Positions 41,060-48,989 of a DNA stretch of 64,000 bases are shown piece after piece (position 1 is the first letter of the stretch; each line of letters begins with the position of its first letter). The notes under the pieces are model-generated. The model ran no database searches and was not told where the DNA came from. It was given only the letters and a program-made list of their open reading frames with translations. A program made the position numbers and the translations under genes. The DNA lies in NCBI GenBank assembly GCA_965222005.1, contig OZ244935.1, positions 930,001 to 994,000 on the forward strand. Direction: 5' to 3'. This DNA comes from CBDCTM01 sp965222005 (lineage in GTDB: Bacteria; Bacteroidota; Bacteroidia; Chitinophagales; Saprospiraceae).

Positions 41060-41746
41060 TTGAGTTACCTCCTGCATATCGAAACGGCTACAGAAGTTTG
41101 TAGTGTTTGCATTAGTGAAGAGGACCGATTGCTAGCAATTGAAGAACTAAAGGATCACAATGCGCACGCGGCTCAAATTACACGGCTTATTGAAGCGTGC
41201 TGCCGAGGCGCTGGCATCGGTCTGGCAGCACTCGGCGCAGTGTCGGTAAGTAGTGGGCCGGGGTCTTACACTTCGCTGCGTGTGGGCACTTCAGCAGCCA
41301 AGGGTATTTGTTTTGCTTTCGACATCCCGCTCATCTCGGTGGATACTTTGCAGGCACTCGCTGTGGCAGCTTCTGCAAAGGCTCCGAAAGGAGTGCAATA
41401 TTTTTGCCCGATGATCGATGCCCGGCGTATGGAAGTGTATGCATCCATATTTGACAAAGTTCTCAACAACATCCAAAACACACATAATTTAATTGTAGAA
41501 AAGTCCAGTTTTTCAGCTCTTTTCCCGGAAGGCGGGATGGTGGCTTTTTGTGGAAACGGCGCTGAAAAATGCAAGGCGGTGATCAGGCATCCAAAAGCGT
41601 TGTTTCTGGATGTCGTATGCTCTTCCCGTCACCTGCCAGCTTTGGCTTGGGTGGCTTATCAAAGGCAAGATTTCGTGGATACAGCCAGCTATGCTCCTCA
41701 CTATTATAAAGAACCCAACATTACCCGCCCCAAAAACATATTATGA
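41060..41746 (+). CDS. tsaB: tRNA threonylcarbamoyladenosine biosynthesis protein TsaB
   Basis: About 228 residues. TsaB is the inactive paralogue of TsaD that scaffolds the t6A37 tRNA modification complex. Its sequence begins SYLLHIETATEVCSVCISEE, then SVSSGPGSYTSLRVGTSAAK GICFA and YFCPMIDARRMEVYASIFD, all characteristic. The start is placed at TTG 41060, because the alternative at 41015 lies in the upstream terminator and adds residues not found in the family. It is not next to tsaD or tsaE. Confidence 0.9.
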   Translation: MSYLLHIETATEVCSVCISEEDRLLAIEELKDHNAHAAQITRLIEACCRGAGIGLAALGAVSVSSGPGSYTSLRVGTSAAKGICFAFDIPLISVDTLQALAVAASAKAPKGVQYFCPMIDARRMEVYASIFDKVLNNIQNTHNLIVEKSSFSALFPEGGMVAFCGNGAEKCKAVIRHPKALFLDVVCSSRHLPALAWVAYQRQDFVDTASYAPHYYKEPNITRPKNIL

Positions 41747-41788
41747 AAACAAACACATCATGGATTTTTACTATTGTAGAAATAAAAT

Positions 41789-41838
41789 TTTTATTTCTGC
41801 CTAATAGTCAGTACCTTTATACAGTATGATATATCATA
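41789..41838 (+). promoter_or_regulatory. Promoter and palindromic operator of the first ArsR-like gene
   Basis: TACCTTTA at 41812-41819 differs from TAnnTTTG at the last base; a T-run at 41788-41792 stands in the -33 position. A perfect 14-bp palindrome, TATGATATATCATA, at 41825-41838 falls on the predicted start of transcription, where a dimeric ArsR-type repressor would block its own gene. An AT-rich 9-bp hairpin (41778-41798) precedes it. Confidence 0.5.
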
Positions 41839-41904
41839 ATGTTTTACTTTGGTATAGTTTTTGGCAAAACTCCTACTGTATTATTTAATTAAAAAAACAT
41901 AAAT

Positions 41905-42243
41905 ATGAGAAAGCAAAAAAACGAAACCGTCGTTTTAAAGAAGGGGAATAAAGATATCCATCTGGACTATGCGGAATTGAGAAAAGCAGTACTCGTTCTT
42001 CGTGCTGTAAACCACAAGCTTCGTCAGAGTATTATCGATCTTTTGGAAGATAATGGGAAGATGACTGTGACGGATATTTACATCAAATTGAGATTGGAAC
42101 AATCTGTAGCTTCTCAGCATTTGGCCATCCTTCGCCGTGCCGGTGTAGTGGCTACTGAAAGACAAGGCAAGTTTATTTATTATTCATTGGATAATAGCCG
42201 CCTTGACCAGATTTCCCGTTTAGTGGAAGAACTGGTTGCTTGA
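41905..42243 (+). CDS. ArsR-like winged-helix regulator (first of a pair)
   Basis: A 112-residue winged-helix protein. The helix-turn-helix core is LRQSIIDLLEDNGKMTVTDI then LRLEQSVASQHLAILRRAGV, with the wing ATERQGKFIYYSLDNSR. The ELCVCDL metal-binding box of ArsR is replaced by MTVTDIYIK without Cys, so metals are unlikely to be the signal. The N-terminal 25 residues are charged (RKQKNETVVLKKGNKDIHLD). It is about 45% like the second regulator 220 bases downstream (estimated by eye). Confidence 0.85.
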   Translation: MRKQKNETVVLKKGNKDIHLDYAELRKAVLVLRAVNHKLRQSIIDLLEDNGKMTVTDIYIKLRLEQSVASQHLAILRRAGVVATERQGKFIYYSLDNSRLDQISRLVEELVA

Positions 42244-42350
42244 TCATATTTATACAAAACGTATAAACCCATTCTTTAAGAATCTTTAAGAAAAAGCAAT
42301 AGTGGTATAAGATTTTATCTTTCTCCATTACTTTATCCCCTAATTCAAAA

Positions 42351-42386
42351 AATGCTGTAAATCGCTTGGTTTACAGCATTTTTTTT
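42351..42386 (+). terminator. Intrinsic terminator after the first ArsR-like gene
   Basis: AATGCTGTAAA (42351-42361) pairs perfectly with TTTACAGCATT (42370-42380), an 11-bp stem with an 8-base loop followed by T6. The two ArsR-like genes are therefore separate transcripts. Confidence 0.88.
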
Positions 42387-42420
42387 ATGTTTTTTTTGTA
42401 GAGATAAATAAAAAACGCAT

Positions 42421-42435
42421 ATTTGCTTTGCAAAT
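42421..42435 (+). promoter_or_regulatory. Possible operator of the second ArsR-like gene
   Basis: ATTTGCTTTGCAAAT is a perfect 6-bp inverted repeat around a 3-base centre, 30 bases before the ATG at 42465. It overlaps TTTG elements that could serve as promoter. It differs in sequence from the palindrome before the first regulator. Confidence 0.35.
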
Positions 42436-42464
42436 TAATTAGCTTCCAATATAAAACTGTATCT

Positions 42465-42770
42465 ATGAGAAAAACAAAAATTACAATTAACAATGAAAAG
42501 ATTGAGGAATCTTCGGAAATTCTGAGAGCCCTTGCCCATCCACTACGGATGAGAATACTCGAGTTTATTGATAAGAACAAGACAATCAATGTAAATAAAA
42601 TTTACAACACACTGGATCTAGAGCAGTCCATCACCTCTCAACATTTGAGAATTCTCCGAATCGCCGGCATTGTAAATACCGAACGTAAAGGTAAGTTTGT
42701 TCACTACCAAATTGACTATTCCAGAGTGGCCGATATACTAAAAGCGATCAATTCGTTCTTAAAAAAATAA
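42465..42770 (+). CDS. ArsR-like winged-helix regulator (second of a pair)
   Basis: About 101 residues from ATG 42465 (MRKTKITINNEKIEESSEIL); a longer frame starts at 42423 inside the putative operator. The core ILRALAHPLRMRILEFIDKN, LDLEQSITSQHLRILRIAGI and wing NTERKGKFVHYQIDYSR is typical of ArsR/SmtB-type dimers; LAHPLR.RIL is more canonical than in the first copy. No Cys is present, so it is not a metal sensor of known type. It ends before a bidirectional terminator. Confidence 0.86.
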   Translation: MRKTKITINNEKIEESSEILRALAHPLRMRILEFIDKNKTINVNKIYNTLDLEQSITSQHLRILRIAGIVNTERKGKFVHYQIDYSRVADILKAINSFLKK

Positions 42771-42805
42771 ATCGGCAAGACTCCAAAAACACTTTAATAA
42801 TCCAC

Positions 42806-42851
42806 AAAAGCGAAAGGGTGGTGCTAAATTTAGCACCACCCTTTCGCTTTT
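42806..42851. terminator. Bidirectional terminator, perfect 23-bp inverted repeat
   Basis: AAAAGCGAAAGGGTGGTGCTAAA (42806-42828) is followed immediately by its exact complement to 42851, with A-runs and T-runs at the outer ends. It lies between the convergent ArsR-like gene and lspA and should terminate both. Confidence 0.85.
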
Positions 42852-42864
42852 CGCTTCGCTCCTC

Positions 42865-43605
42865 TTAGGCATTTTTATCACTACTGCTACTACTACTTAT
42901 TGATCCATCGATTATTGTATCTGGCTGATTGGTATCAGGCCCAACGGAAGGCTCGGCACGTTCCGTTAGGTTGTCGGGTTTTGTATCCTTGTCCGGGCTA
43001 AAAAACTGACGATGAAATAGGATAATGCTAAACACTCCAATAGTAATGGCCATATCGGCTATATTAAATACCGGCCGGAAAAATAAAAAATATTCTCCTC
43101 CCCAAAATGGCAGCCAGTCCGGGAAGTGTCCCTGAAAAAGGGGAAAGTACAACATGTCCACTACTTTGCCATGCAAAAAGTCGGCATAGCCTCCTCCTGG
43201 TGGAAAAAGGGTAGCTACATCACCCCCATGCATCGGAGAAGCAGAAAAAAGCAAGCCGTAAAAGGCACTATCAATGATATTACCCAATGCCCCAGCCAGA
43301 ATCAGCCCAAAGCTGGCCAACAGGCCAAAACTCACTTTGGAGGAGCGAACCAGTTCCCGGATATAAAAGACTAACAAGCCCACAGCTATGAGCCGGAATA
43401 TGCTTAGTATCAGTTTGCCATAGTCGCCACCTAATGACAGGCCAAAAGCCATTCCGTTGTTTTCCACAAAATGCAGAATTGCCCAGTCTCCGATCAAAGG
43501 GATTTCGTCTCCATAGCTCATATTCGTTTTCACCCAAACCTTTAGAGACTGGTCGATCAGCAATACAAAAAGTACAAGAAGTGTTATTTTCAGTGCTCTG
43601 CTCAA
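42865..43605 (-). CDS. lspA: Lipoprotein signal peptidase (signal peptidase II)
   Basis: About 246 residues from TTG 43605 (SRALKITLLVLFVLLIDQSL); the frame extends to 43653 but adds residues unlike the family. LspA cleaves prolipoproteins in the inner membrane. The two catalytic Asp residues are in GALGNIIDSAFYGLLF and RPVFNIADMAITIG, within a four-helix membrane domain. A ~40-residue polar insertion between them and a ~40-residue Ser/Thr/Asp-rich tail (ISSSSSSDKNA) make it longer than the usual 160 residues, as in other Bacteroidota. It lies 93 bases downstream of the DksA-like gene. Confidence 0.92.
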   Translation of the reverse strand: MSRALKITLLVLFVLLIDQSLKVWVKTNMSYGDEIPLIGDWAILHFVENNGMAFGLSLGGDYGKLILSIFRLIAVGLLVFYIRELVRSSKVSFGLLASFGLILAGALGNIIDSAFYGLLFSASPMHGGDVATLFPPGGGYADFLHGKVVDMLYFPLFQGHFPDWLPFWGGEYFLFFRPVFNIADMAITIGVFSIILFHRQFFSPDKDTKPDNLTERAEPSVGPDTNQPDTIIDGSISSSSSSDKNA

Positions 43606-43698
43606 CGCGACAATTAGTAGGTACAAACAAAAATAGTGATTGCAAATGCACAACCACTATTTCCTGATATTCTTTATTATAAATTCCTTTGCAAGAAT

Positions 43699-44079
43699 TT
43701 AGGAATTGCTATTCTGCTGTTTGGCTTCAATGCTCAAAGTTGCATGGGGAACCGCTTTGAGCCGCTCTTTCGAGATCAGTCTGCCGGTTACTCTGCAAAC
43801 TCCATACACCTTGTTTTTGATTCTGATCTTCGCATTTTCAAGATGCTGGATATGTTTCTTCTGGCGGACAGCCATCGTAGTGAGCCGCTCATTTTCTGCC
43901 GTGCCGGTACCATCATCAAGGCCCTTTACTTTTGAATCCGGGTTGTCGGCCATATCCGATAATTGATTCAGATAAAAGTTGAGTTGATTATGCGCCTCCG
44001 TCAGCTTTTTATCAATCAAAGTCGCAAATTCATTCAACTCTTCATCGGTGTATCTGGTTTTATATGCTTTCCCATTCAT
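43699..44079 (-). CDS. DksA/TraR-family protein with degenerate zinc finger
   Basis: A 126-residue protein: YTDEELNEFATLIDKKLTEA and QLSDMADNPDSKVKGLDDGT form the coiled-coil tip region, and YGVCRVTGRLISKERLKAVP HATLS is the globular end. Only one Cys of the usual C4 zinc finger remains (CRVTG in place of CxxC), as in other Bacteroidota DksA-like proteins. It may bind the RNA polymerase secondary channel. Its location next to lspA is conserved in the phylum, where ileS normally precedes; here ileS is absent. Confidence 0.85.
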   Translation of the reverse strand: MNGKAYKTRYTDEELNEFATLIDKKLTEAHNQLNFYLNQLSDMADNPDSKVKGLDDGTGTAENERLTTMAVRQKKHIQHLENAKIRIKNKVYGVCRVTGRLISKERLKAVPHATLSIEAKQQNSNS

Positions 44080-44588
44080 ACCTTGATATGTTAAAATTAT
44101 GTTTGTTTAATAATCACAAAAGCTTGCAAATACCTAATTTCCTCTGACAGTGTGAATTAGTATTTGGAGGACTGGTGGTAATAAGATGTTGCAAAATTAA
44201 ATATTTTCCCAGCAAAATAAAAGCCAAAGTAAAACATGTCAATATTTTACCTATATAACACACTCGCAATTAGCTGATTAGCTGTTTTTTGCTTTATTTA
44301 TTGATCCCCCCAGGCCACCCAGCTTTCTATTTGAGCATGTGGTTTAGCAGGCAATTAGCAGGCAATTAGCAGAAGGGAAGACCTTTAAGGAGGGCAACCA
44401 CAATGAGAAGCCCTGCAAGCCATTACGAAAAGGCTTATCAGGCACAGCACTAAAGGCAGCAGCATATTTCGGTAGTTTAATTTTGCCATAGCCCCGGTAT
44501 CGTTTGTTGCCGAATTATTAAGATTGGCGAAGTGAACAATATTAAATAAAGTTAGATAAATTTACCCGCTCAGCAAATTCTCCCTGCT
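44080..44588. other. 509-base intergenic region
   Basis: No gene is visible. It contains CAATTAGC three times (in GCAATTAGCTGATTAGCTG near 44267, and twice in a 22-base tandem repeat of GCAGGCAATTA at about 44348-44371) and is AT-rich in its first half. It should hold the promoters for the DksA-like gene and the divergent glycosyltransferase gene, but no clear TAnnTTTG box was found. Confidence 0.4.
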
Positions 44589-45665
44589 TTGAAGCAACAC
44601 GCAAAGGTATTGGTAGCTCCGCTCAACTGGGGTTTGGGACATGCATCGCGCTGCATTCCGATTATACAAGAATTGGTGAAACAACAGGCCGAGTTGGTGT
44701 TGGCTTCTGATGGCCTGGCTTTGCATCTGCTGCGCCATGAATTTCCCGCTCTTCCCTATTACCAACTCCCCGCCTACAAGGCTCACTACCGTTCTTCATC
44801 AATGTTACTCAATATGTTGCAGCAGTTGCCAAAATTCGCAGGAGCCGTTCAAAAAGAGTGGAAAACCACCCAACAAATTGTACAGCGGGAAAACATTGAT
44901 ATTATCATTTCCGATAACCGATATGGCTGTTATTCCTCCAATATCCACAGTGTTTTTTTATGCCATCAATTGTTCATAAAAAGCGGAACCAGGCCCGGCG
45001 ACCTTGCCATCCGGCAGATCAATAGACGACTAATACGACGGTTCAACGAATTGTGGATACCCGACTTTGCCGATTCTCCCAATCTCGCCGGCACACTGGC
45101 ACACGGAAAGCTACCTGTTGCCGGCCAATATCTTGGCCCTCTGTCGCGAATGAAGCAGGATGTCATTGCCCAAGCGGCAGATATAGTAGTCGTGATCTCC
45201 GGCCCTGAGCCACAGCGAAGCAGGTTCGAATCACTTGTGCTGCAACAGGCAGCTGGTATCAACCGGAATTTTTTGGTGGTGCAGGGCCTAACGGATAGAG
45301 ATGAGAAAAGGCAGGTAGGCAACATTCAGCTCGTATCTTTTATGACTACCCGTGAGTTGAACGCCTGGCTGGCTGGCTGCCAGTTAGTGATTTGCCGGGC
45401 AGGGTACAGCAGCATCATGGATCTGACGGCGCTCCGAAAGCCGGCTATTCTGGTACCAACGCCTGGCCAAACAGAGCAGGAGTATCTGGCAGCACGCTTT
45501 CATCGGCAGCAGATTTTCTACATGCAAAAGCAAAATGAGCTGAATTTGGCAACAGCCATTCAAGACGTAGAATCTTTTAGCGGATGGTCTGGCTCGCAGG
45601 CAGAAAAGAAGTCTTTGAAAATGTTGATTACACAACTACTTGCAACCACTCTTTCCCCACCTTAG
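44589..45665 (+). CDS. MurG-like/GT28 UDP-sugar glycosyltransferase
   Basis: A 358-residue GT-B fold glycosyltransferase. The N-terminal KVLVAPLNWGLGHASRCIPI carries the donor/acceptor G-x-G-H loop. The C-terminal domain has VVVISGPEPQRSRFESLVL, FMTTRELNAWLAGCQLVICR and AGYSSIMDLTALRKPAILVP TPGQTEQEYLA, a layout shared with MurG and related enzymes (GG.ST..E....P.i..P....Q..NA). MurG itself is normally found in the dcw cluster, so this may act on another lipid- or protein-linked acceptor. The start is TTG (44589), chosen for the first hydrophobic strand. Confidence 0.8.
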   Translation: MKQHAKVLVAPLNWGLGHASRCIPIIQELVKQQAELVLASDGLALHLLRHEFPALPYYQLPAYKAHYRSSSMLLNMLQQLPKFAGAVQKEWKTTQQIVQRENIDIIISDNRYGCYSSNIHSVFLCHQLFIKSGTRPGDLAIRQINRRLIRRFNELWIPDFADSPNLAGTLAHGKLPVAGQYLGPLSRMKQDVIAQAADIVVVISGPEPQRSRFESLVLQQAAGINRNFLVVQGLTDRDEKRQVGNIQLVSFMTTRELNAWLAGCQLVICRAGYSSIMDLTALRKPAILVPTPGQTEQEYLAARFHRQQIFYMQKQNELNLATAIQDVESFSGWSGSQAEKKSLKMLITQLLATTLSPP

Positions 45666-45675
45666 CACGGCTTCA

Positions 45676-46296
45676 CTATTTCTTATTACATTCATTCATG
45701 GTACGTGCCAGGCCAATCGTAGCAAAAGCTTTGACGATTTCGCCAGCCTGCTGAATGATTTCCGGAAGTGCCTGCTGCTCTTCAGTTGACCATTCACCGA
45801 GGACATAATCCACTTGCCGGCCTTTAGAAAAATGGGCGCCTATACCTATCCGAAGGCGGGGATAATTGGCTCTGCCCAGCATTTGCTCGATATGCTTCAA
45901 GCCATTGTGCCCGCCATGACTTCCTTTTCCCCGTAGCCGCAGTGTGCCAAATTCCAGGTTTTTATCATCCACAACGATCAGCAAATTGGAGGATTGAATT
46001 TTCTTTTTTTGCAGCCAGTAGCGCACCGCCTTTCCACTCAAATTCATGTAGGTGGACGGCTTGAGCAACACAAAGGTCCGGCCCTTGTGCTTAAATTCCG
46101 CAAGGTCGCCTAGTTGGTCATTTTTAAAAAAAGTCTCAAATTCCCTGGCCAGAGCATCCACTATTTCGAAGCCAATATTGTGGCGAGTGTGCTCGTACTC
46201 TGCCCCCATATTACCCAGCCCAACGATCAAATATTTCATCGGATCAGCTTGTTGATTATCTGTAATTCCCAGCAATTTCTTCAGCCATTCCAGCAT
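45676..46296 (-). CDS. pth: Peptidyl-tRNA hydrolase
   Basis: About 206 residues from ATG 46296 (MLEWLKKLLGITDNQQADPM), with the catalytic domain from MKYLIVGLGNMGAEYEHTRH NIGFE. The catalytic His is in HTRHNIGF and the Asp in VDDKNLEFG; GKGSHGGHNGLKHIEQMLG and YPRLRIGIG are also typical. Pth frees tRNA from dropped-off peptidyl-tRNA. The short N-terminal helix before MKYLIVG is seen in other Bacteroidota Pth; a start at 46239 would give the classic length. It is convergent with the glycosyltransferase gene and divergent from the radical SAM gene. Confidence 0.93.
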   Translation of the reverse strand: MLEWLKKLLGITDNQQADPMKYLIVGLGNMGAEYEHTRHNIGFEIVDALAREFETFFKNDQLGDLAEFKHKGRTFVLLKPSTYMNLSGKAVRYWLQKKKIQSSNLLIVVDDKNLEFGTLRLRGKGSHGGHNGLKHIEQMLGRANYPRLRIGIGAHFSKGRQVDYVLGEWSTEEQQALPEIIQQAGEIVKAFATIGLARTMNECNKK

Positions 46297-46373
46297 AACG
46301 GGAGGCAAAGTTAGGCAAATATTCATGCTGCCGCCAATTTTATTATATCTTGCCGCTTCAAGTGGCTGGACAC

Positions 46374-47396
46374 ATGAAAATTTATTGGCAGGATACCCTC
46401 AACTTCCTTTCCAAAACCAGTATGCGCAGGCTGTGGAATGCCGCCCAACTGATTAGTTCCTTTTATATTTCCAGATGGTTGCAACGTCCCATACAATGGG
46501 GGCTGCCGATGACTATTTCTATCGAGCCTACTACTGCCTGCAATCTGCGTTGCCCTGAATGCCCCAGCGGCCTGCGTGCTTTCAGCCGACCGACGGGCAA
46601 TCTCAAGAGCGATTTTTTTCGAAAAATCCTCGACGAACTGGCCTCCTGCCTCAGCTACCTGATATTCTATTTCCAGGGAGAACCTTACATCAATCCCCAG
46701 TTTTTGGCAATGGTCCGGTATGCGCACAGCAAGGGTATTTATACTATCACTTCTACCAATGGCCACTTCCTCAATGAGGAAAACGCACAGGCTACGGTCA
46801 CATCCGGCCTCGATCGGCTCATCATCTCTGTGGACGGAACCAGCCAGGAAGTGTATGAACAGTACAGGAAAGAGGGGAAATTGGAGCACGTATTGCAAGG
46901 AGCAAGAAATGTGGTAAAATGGAAAAAGAAGCTACAGAGCCGGACGCCGCATATTGTCTTTCAGTTTTTGGTGGTACGCCCCAATGAGCATCAAATACCC
47001 GCGGTTTATCGGCTAGCTGATGAAATTGGAATAGATGAAGTAAAATTGAAAACAGCTCAGATTTACGACTACCAAAACGGCCATCCGCTAATCCCTCAAA
47101 ACCCAGACTATGCCCGTTATCAGAAGCAGCCAGGCGGCAAATATTCTATTAAAAACACCTTGGCCAACCATTGTTGGAAGCTGTGGCATGCCTGCGTCAT
47201 CACCTGGGACGGGCTGGTAGTACCCTGCTGCTTTGACAAGGATGCCCAATATCGGTTGGGCGACTTGAAAAGGAATCAGTTTCGGGATATCTGGCGGGGA
47301 CAAGCTTACAATAAATTCAGGGAGCAACTGTTTAAAGGACGGGATCAAATAGATATATGCACCAATTGTACTGAAGGCTGCCAGGTATGGGCATAA
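46374..47396 (+). CDS. Radical SAM/SPASM protein
   Basis: About 340 residues from ATG 46374 (MKIYWQDTLNFLSKTSMRR). The radical-SAM [4Fe-4S] motif is TTACNLRCPECPSGLRAF (CxxxCxxC). A SPASM-type C-terminal region follows: CWKLWHACVITWDGLVVPCC FDKDAQYRLGDL then ICTNCTEGCQVW, with enough Cys for an auxiliary cluster. SPASM enzymes modify peptides or act as sugar dehydratases; no precursor peptide gene is visible next to it, so the substrate is open. It is read divergently from pth with ~77 bases between. Confidence 0.87.
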   Translation: MKIYWQDTLNFLSKTSMRRLWNAAQLISSFYISRWLQRPIQWGLPMTISIEPTTACNLRCPECPSGLRAFSRPTGNLKSDFFRKILDELASCLSYLIFYFQGEPYINPQFLAMVRYAHSKGIYTITSTNGHFLNEENAQATVTSGLDRLIISVDGTSQEVYEQYRKEGKLEHVLQGARNVVKWKKKLQSRTPHIVFQFLVVRPNEHQIPAVYRLADEIGIDEVKLKTAQIYDYQNGHPLIPQNPDYARYQKQPGGKYSIKNTLANHCWKLWHACVITWDGLVVPCCFDKDAQYRLGDLKRNQFRDIWRGQAYNKFREQLFKGRDQIDICTNCTEGCQVWA

Positions 47397-47448
47397 GCGC
47401 CGATTATCATATACGAAATAAAAAAATTTGCAAAAGTGTGTAACATTT

Positions 47449-47479
47449 TTGACTTTTCCAAAAAAAATCCCGTATTTTG
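47449..47479 (+). promoter_or_regulatory. Possible promoter of the TPR gene leader
   Basis: TTG at 47449-47451 and TATTTTG at 47473-47479 with a 21-base spacer resemble the Bacteroidetes TTG/TAnnTTTG promoter, with a one-base-short -7. If used, the leader before the ATG at 47836 would be about 350 bases. Confidence 0.3.
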
Positions 47480-47714
47480 TATCTTCGTCTTATTTGAAAT
47501 GATAATTTTTTATAAGATATCCCATCAACATTAAAGCCAACTAAACTGGTACTTTCAAATTTACTGTGAGGAAACTGCGTGTAGTAACAGTAGTGATTGC
47601 TTTTTTTGTTAAATGAGTTCGAGCAGCAACTTTTAGGCAAACCCATCTGGGGGCATTGCCAGGTTGTTTTCAAAATTCACCTCTACTTTACTAAAAAAGA
47701 TCAACAGCATCAAA

Positions 47715-47825
47715 TTGAGGAACTACACTCAGTTGAGAAGTAATGGCCTTGATTGACTTAAGAATTAAGAGCACAACTATATTACTTCCACTGAATTGGG
47801 TTGAAGTAATTCGTTAATTCCTCAA
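47715..47825 (+). promoter_or_regulatory. Leader with mutually exclusive hairpins upstream of the TPR gene
   Basis: ATTACTTC at 47781-47788 can pair with GAAGTAAT at 47737-47744 (a stem extended by TCAGT 47729-47733 with ACTGA 47790-47794) or with GAAGTAAT at 47803-47810 (8-bp stem, 14-base loop), but not both. TTGAGGAA (47715-47722) and TTCCTCAA (47818-47825) can close the whole region. A small CTTAA/TTAAG hairpin lies in the loop. The upstream GTG frame 47566-47616 (MRKLRVVTVVIAFFVK) is a possible leader peptide. This architecture suggests attenuation or a switch, not proven. Confidence 0.4.
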
Positions 47826-47835
47826 AAACAGCAAG

Positions 47836-48855
47836 ATGACTTACAAATCGATTTTCAAAGGACGCTTAGAGTTTGGTAGTCCAAAAAGTTATGAGAAGGT
47901 AGTCAAAATGTTCCTGCATCGCAACGAGAACTACTACAAGTTTGATGTTCTGTTGGATGAAGAGCAAATTTTTGAACCTGCCTCCAATGCTCTTCAGGTC
48001 ACTGGTTTTATTACACAGGGGACTGAGAAGAGTTGGAAAAACACAGTGAATTTACTGGAATATGTGGCCCAGTTTGCCGTGGCGGGCCGCCTGGCCGCCT
48101 GGATGATCAATGAAGGGAAAGTAATACACCATAAGGTGGTAGAGCCGGAAAGCGACAGAGCCGCCGTTCAGGCTTTCCTCAAAGGACGCAGCCTCAGCGA
48201 ACAGGAAGGCCGTGAAGGAGAGGCCATGCAAGCCCTCAACCGGGCTATCGAAAAGTATGAGCGCCACGGCCAGGCCTACGAGCGCCGTGCTTATGTAAAT
48301 TTCCTGTTGAAAAATTACGATGATGCCTTTTCCGATTATAGTCATAGCATCGAATTGGCACCCATGAACCCTGAGGCGTATTTCGGCCGTGGGAAAATAC
48401 GACTTTTTAAAGAAGATTTTAAGGGGGCTATTGCCGATTTTACAATGGCCATCAAGCACTCTATTCCTCTGCAAGCCATCAACTTAATGGCCCGCCGCCT
48501 AAAAGCGGAGTTGCTAATCCAGTTCGGAGAGTATAAACCCGCCGCCAATGAATTGCGTTTTCTAAGTACTCGCAAGCTCAAGCCTGATAACCCCAACTAT
48601 GCATTTAGGCGAAAAGTACTCTATTGCTATGCAAGCTCTTTGATGGAGCTTGACCAACATGAAGAAGCGATTGAGCATTGCAATAAAGCCTTGCAGATAG
48701 AGTACATGGAAGGAAATATCCCTGATGCTGATATTTATTTGCTACGCGGCAATATCCGCCACAAAGCCTCCGAAAAGGATTTTGTGAAGGATTGGGAAAA
48801 GGCTGAAAAGCTGGGCTCCGATGAGGCCGCTGAATTGCTAAAAGAACACGCCTAA
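47836..48855 (+). CDS. TPR protein with a unique N-terminal domain
   Basis: A 339-residue cytoplasmic protein without signal peptide. The first ~110 residues (TYKSIFKGRLEFGSPKSYEK, FLHRNENYYKFDVLLDEEQI, KNTVNLLEYVAQFAVAGRLA) match nothing I recognise and have a mixed strand-helix pattern. From about 125 there are at least four TPR-like units (AMQALNRAIEKYERHGQAYE RRAYV, DAFSDYSHSIELAPMNPEAY, EAIEHCNKALQIEYMEG). It may bind partner proteins. It has a 439-base gap upstream with a structured leader and an intrinsic terminator downstream, so it is a single-gene unit with its own control. Confidence 0.75.
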   Translation: MTYKSIFKGRLEFGSPKSYEKVVKMFLHRNENYYKFDVLLDEEQIFEPASNALQVTGFITQGTEKSWKNTVNLLEYVAQFAVAGRLAAWMINEGKVIHHKVVEPESDRAAVQAFLKGRSLSEQEGREGEAMQALNRAIEKYERHGQAYERRAYVNFLLKNYDDAFSDYSHSIELAPMNPEAYFGRGKIRLFKEDFKGAIADFTMAIKHSIPLQAINLMARRLKAELLIQFGEYKPAANELRFLSTRKLKPDNPNYAFRRKVLYCYASSLMELDQHEEAIEHCNKALQIEYMEGNIPDADIYLLRGNIRHKASEKDFVKDWEKAEKLGSDEAAELLKEHA

Positions 48856-48882
48856 GCCCTGTTTTCAGGCTCGAAAGGCATG

Positions 48883-48921
48883 AAAATGGCTACTATTGCT
48901 TTAAAATAGTGGCCATTTTTT
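48883..48921 (+). terminator. Intrinsic terminator after the TPR gene
   Basis: AAAATGGCTACTATT (48883-48897) pairs with AATAGTGGCCATTTT (48905-48919), one pair being G-U, with a 7-base loop and a following T-rich stretch. It lies 28 bases after the stop codon. Confidence 0.82.
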
Positions 48922-48989
48922 ATTGCCGCCCCGTATTGCCCGCTCCATGATATGTCATCCGGCTCTACCTATTCGTTACTATTTTGTAG

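Noticed and set aside
44340..44375. Short tandem repeat considered as a CRISPR-like array
   Set aside because: Only two 11-base units without spacers and no cas genes nearby.
45225..45245. GGTTCGAATCA resembling the T-arm of a tRNA
   Set aside because: It lies within the glycosyltransferase coding frame and no acceptor or anticodon stem can be built around it.
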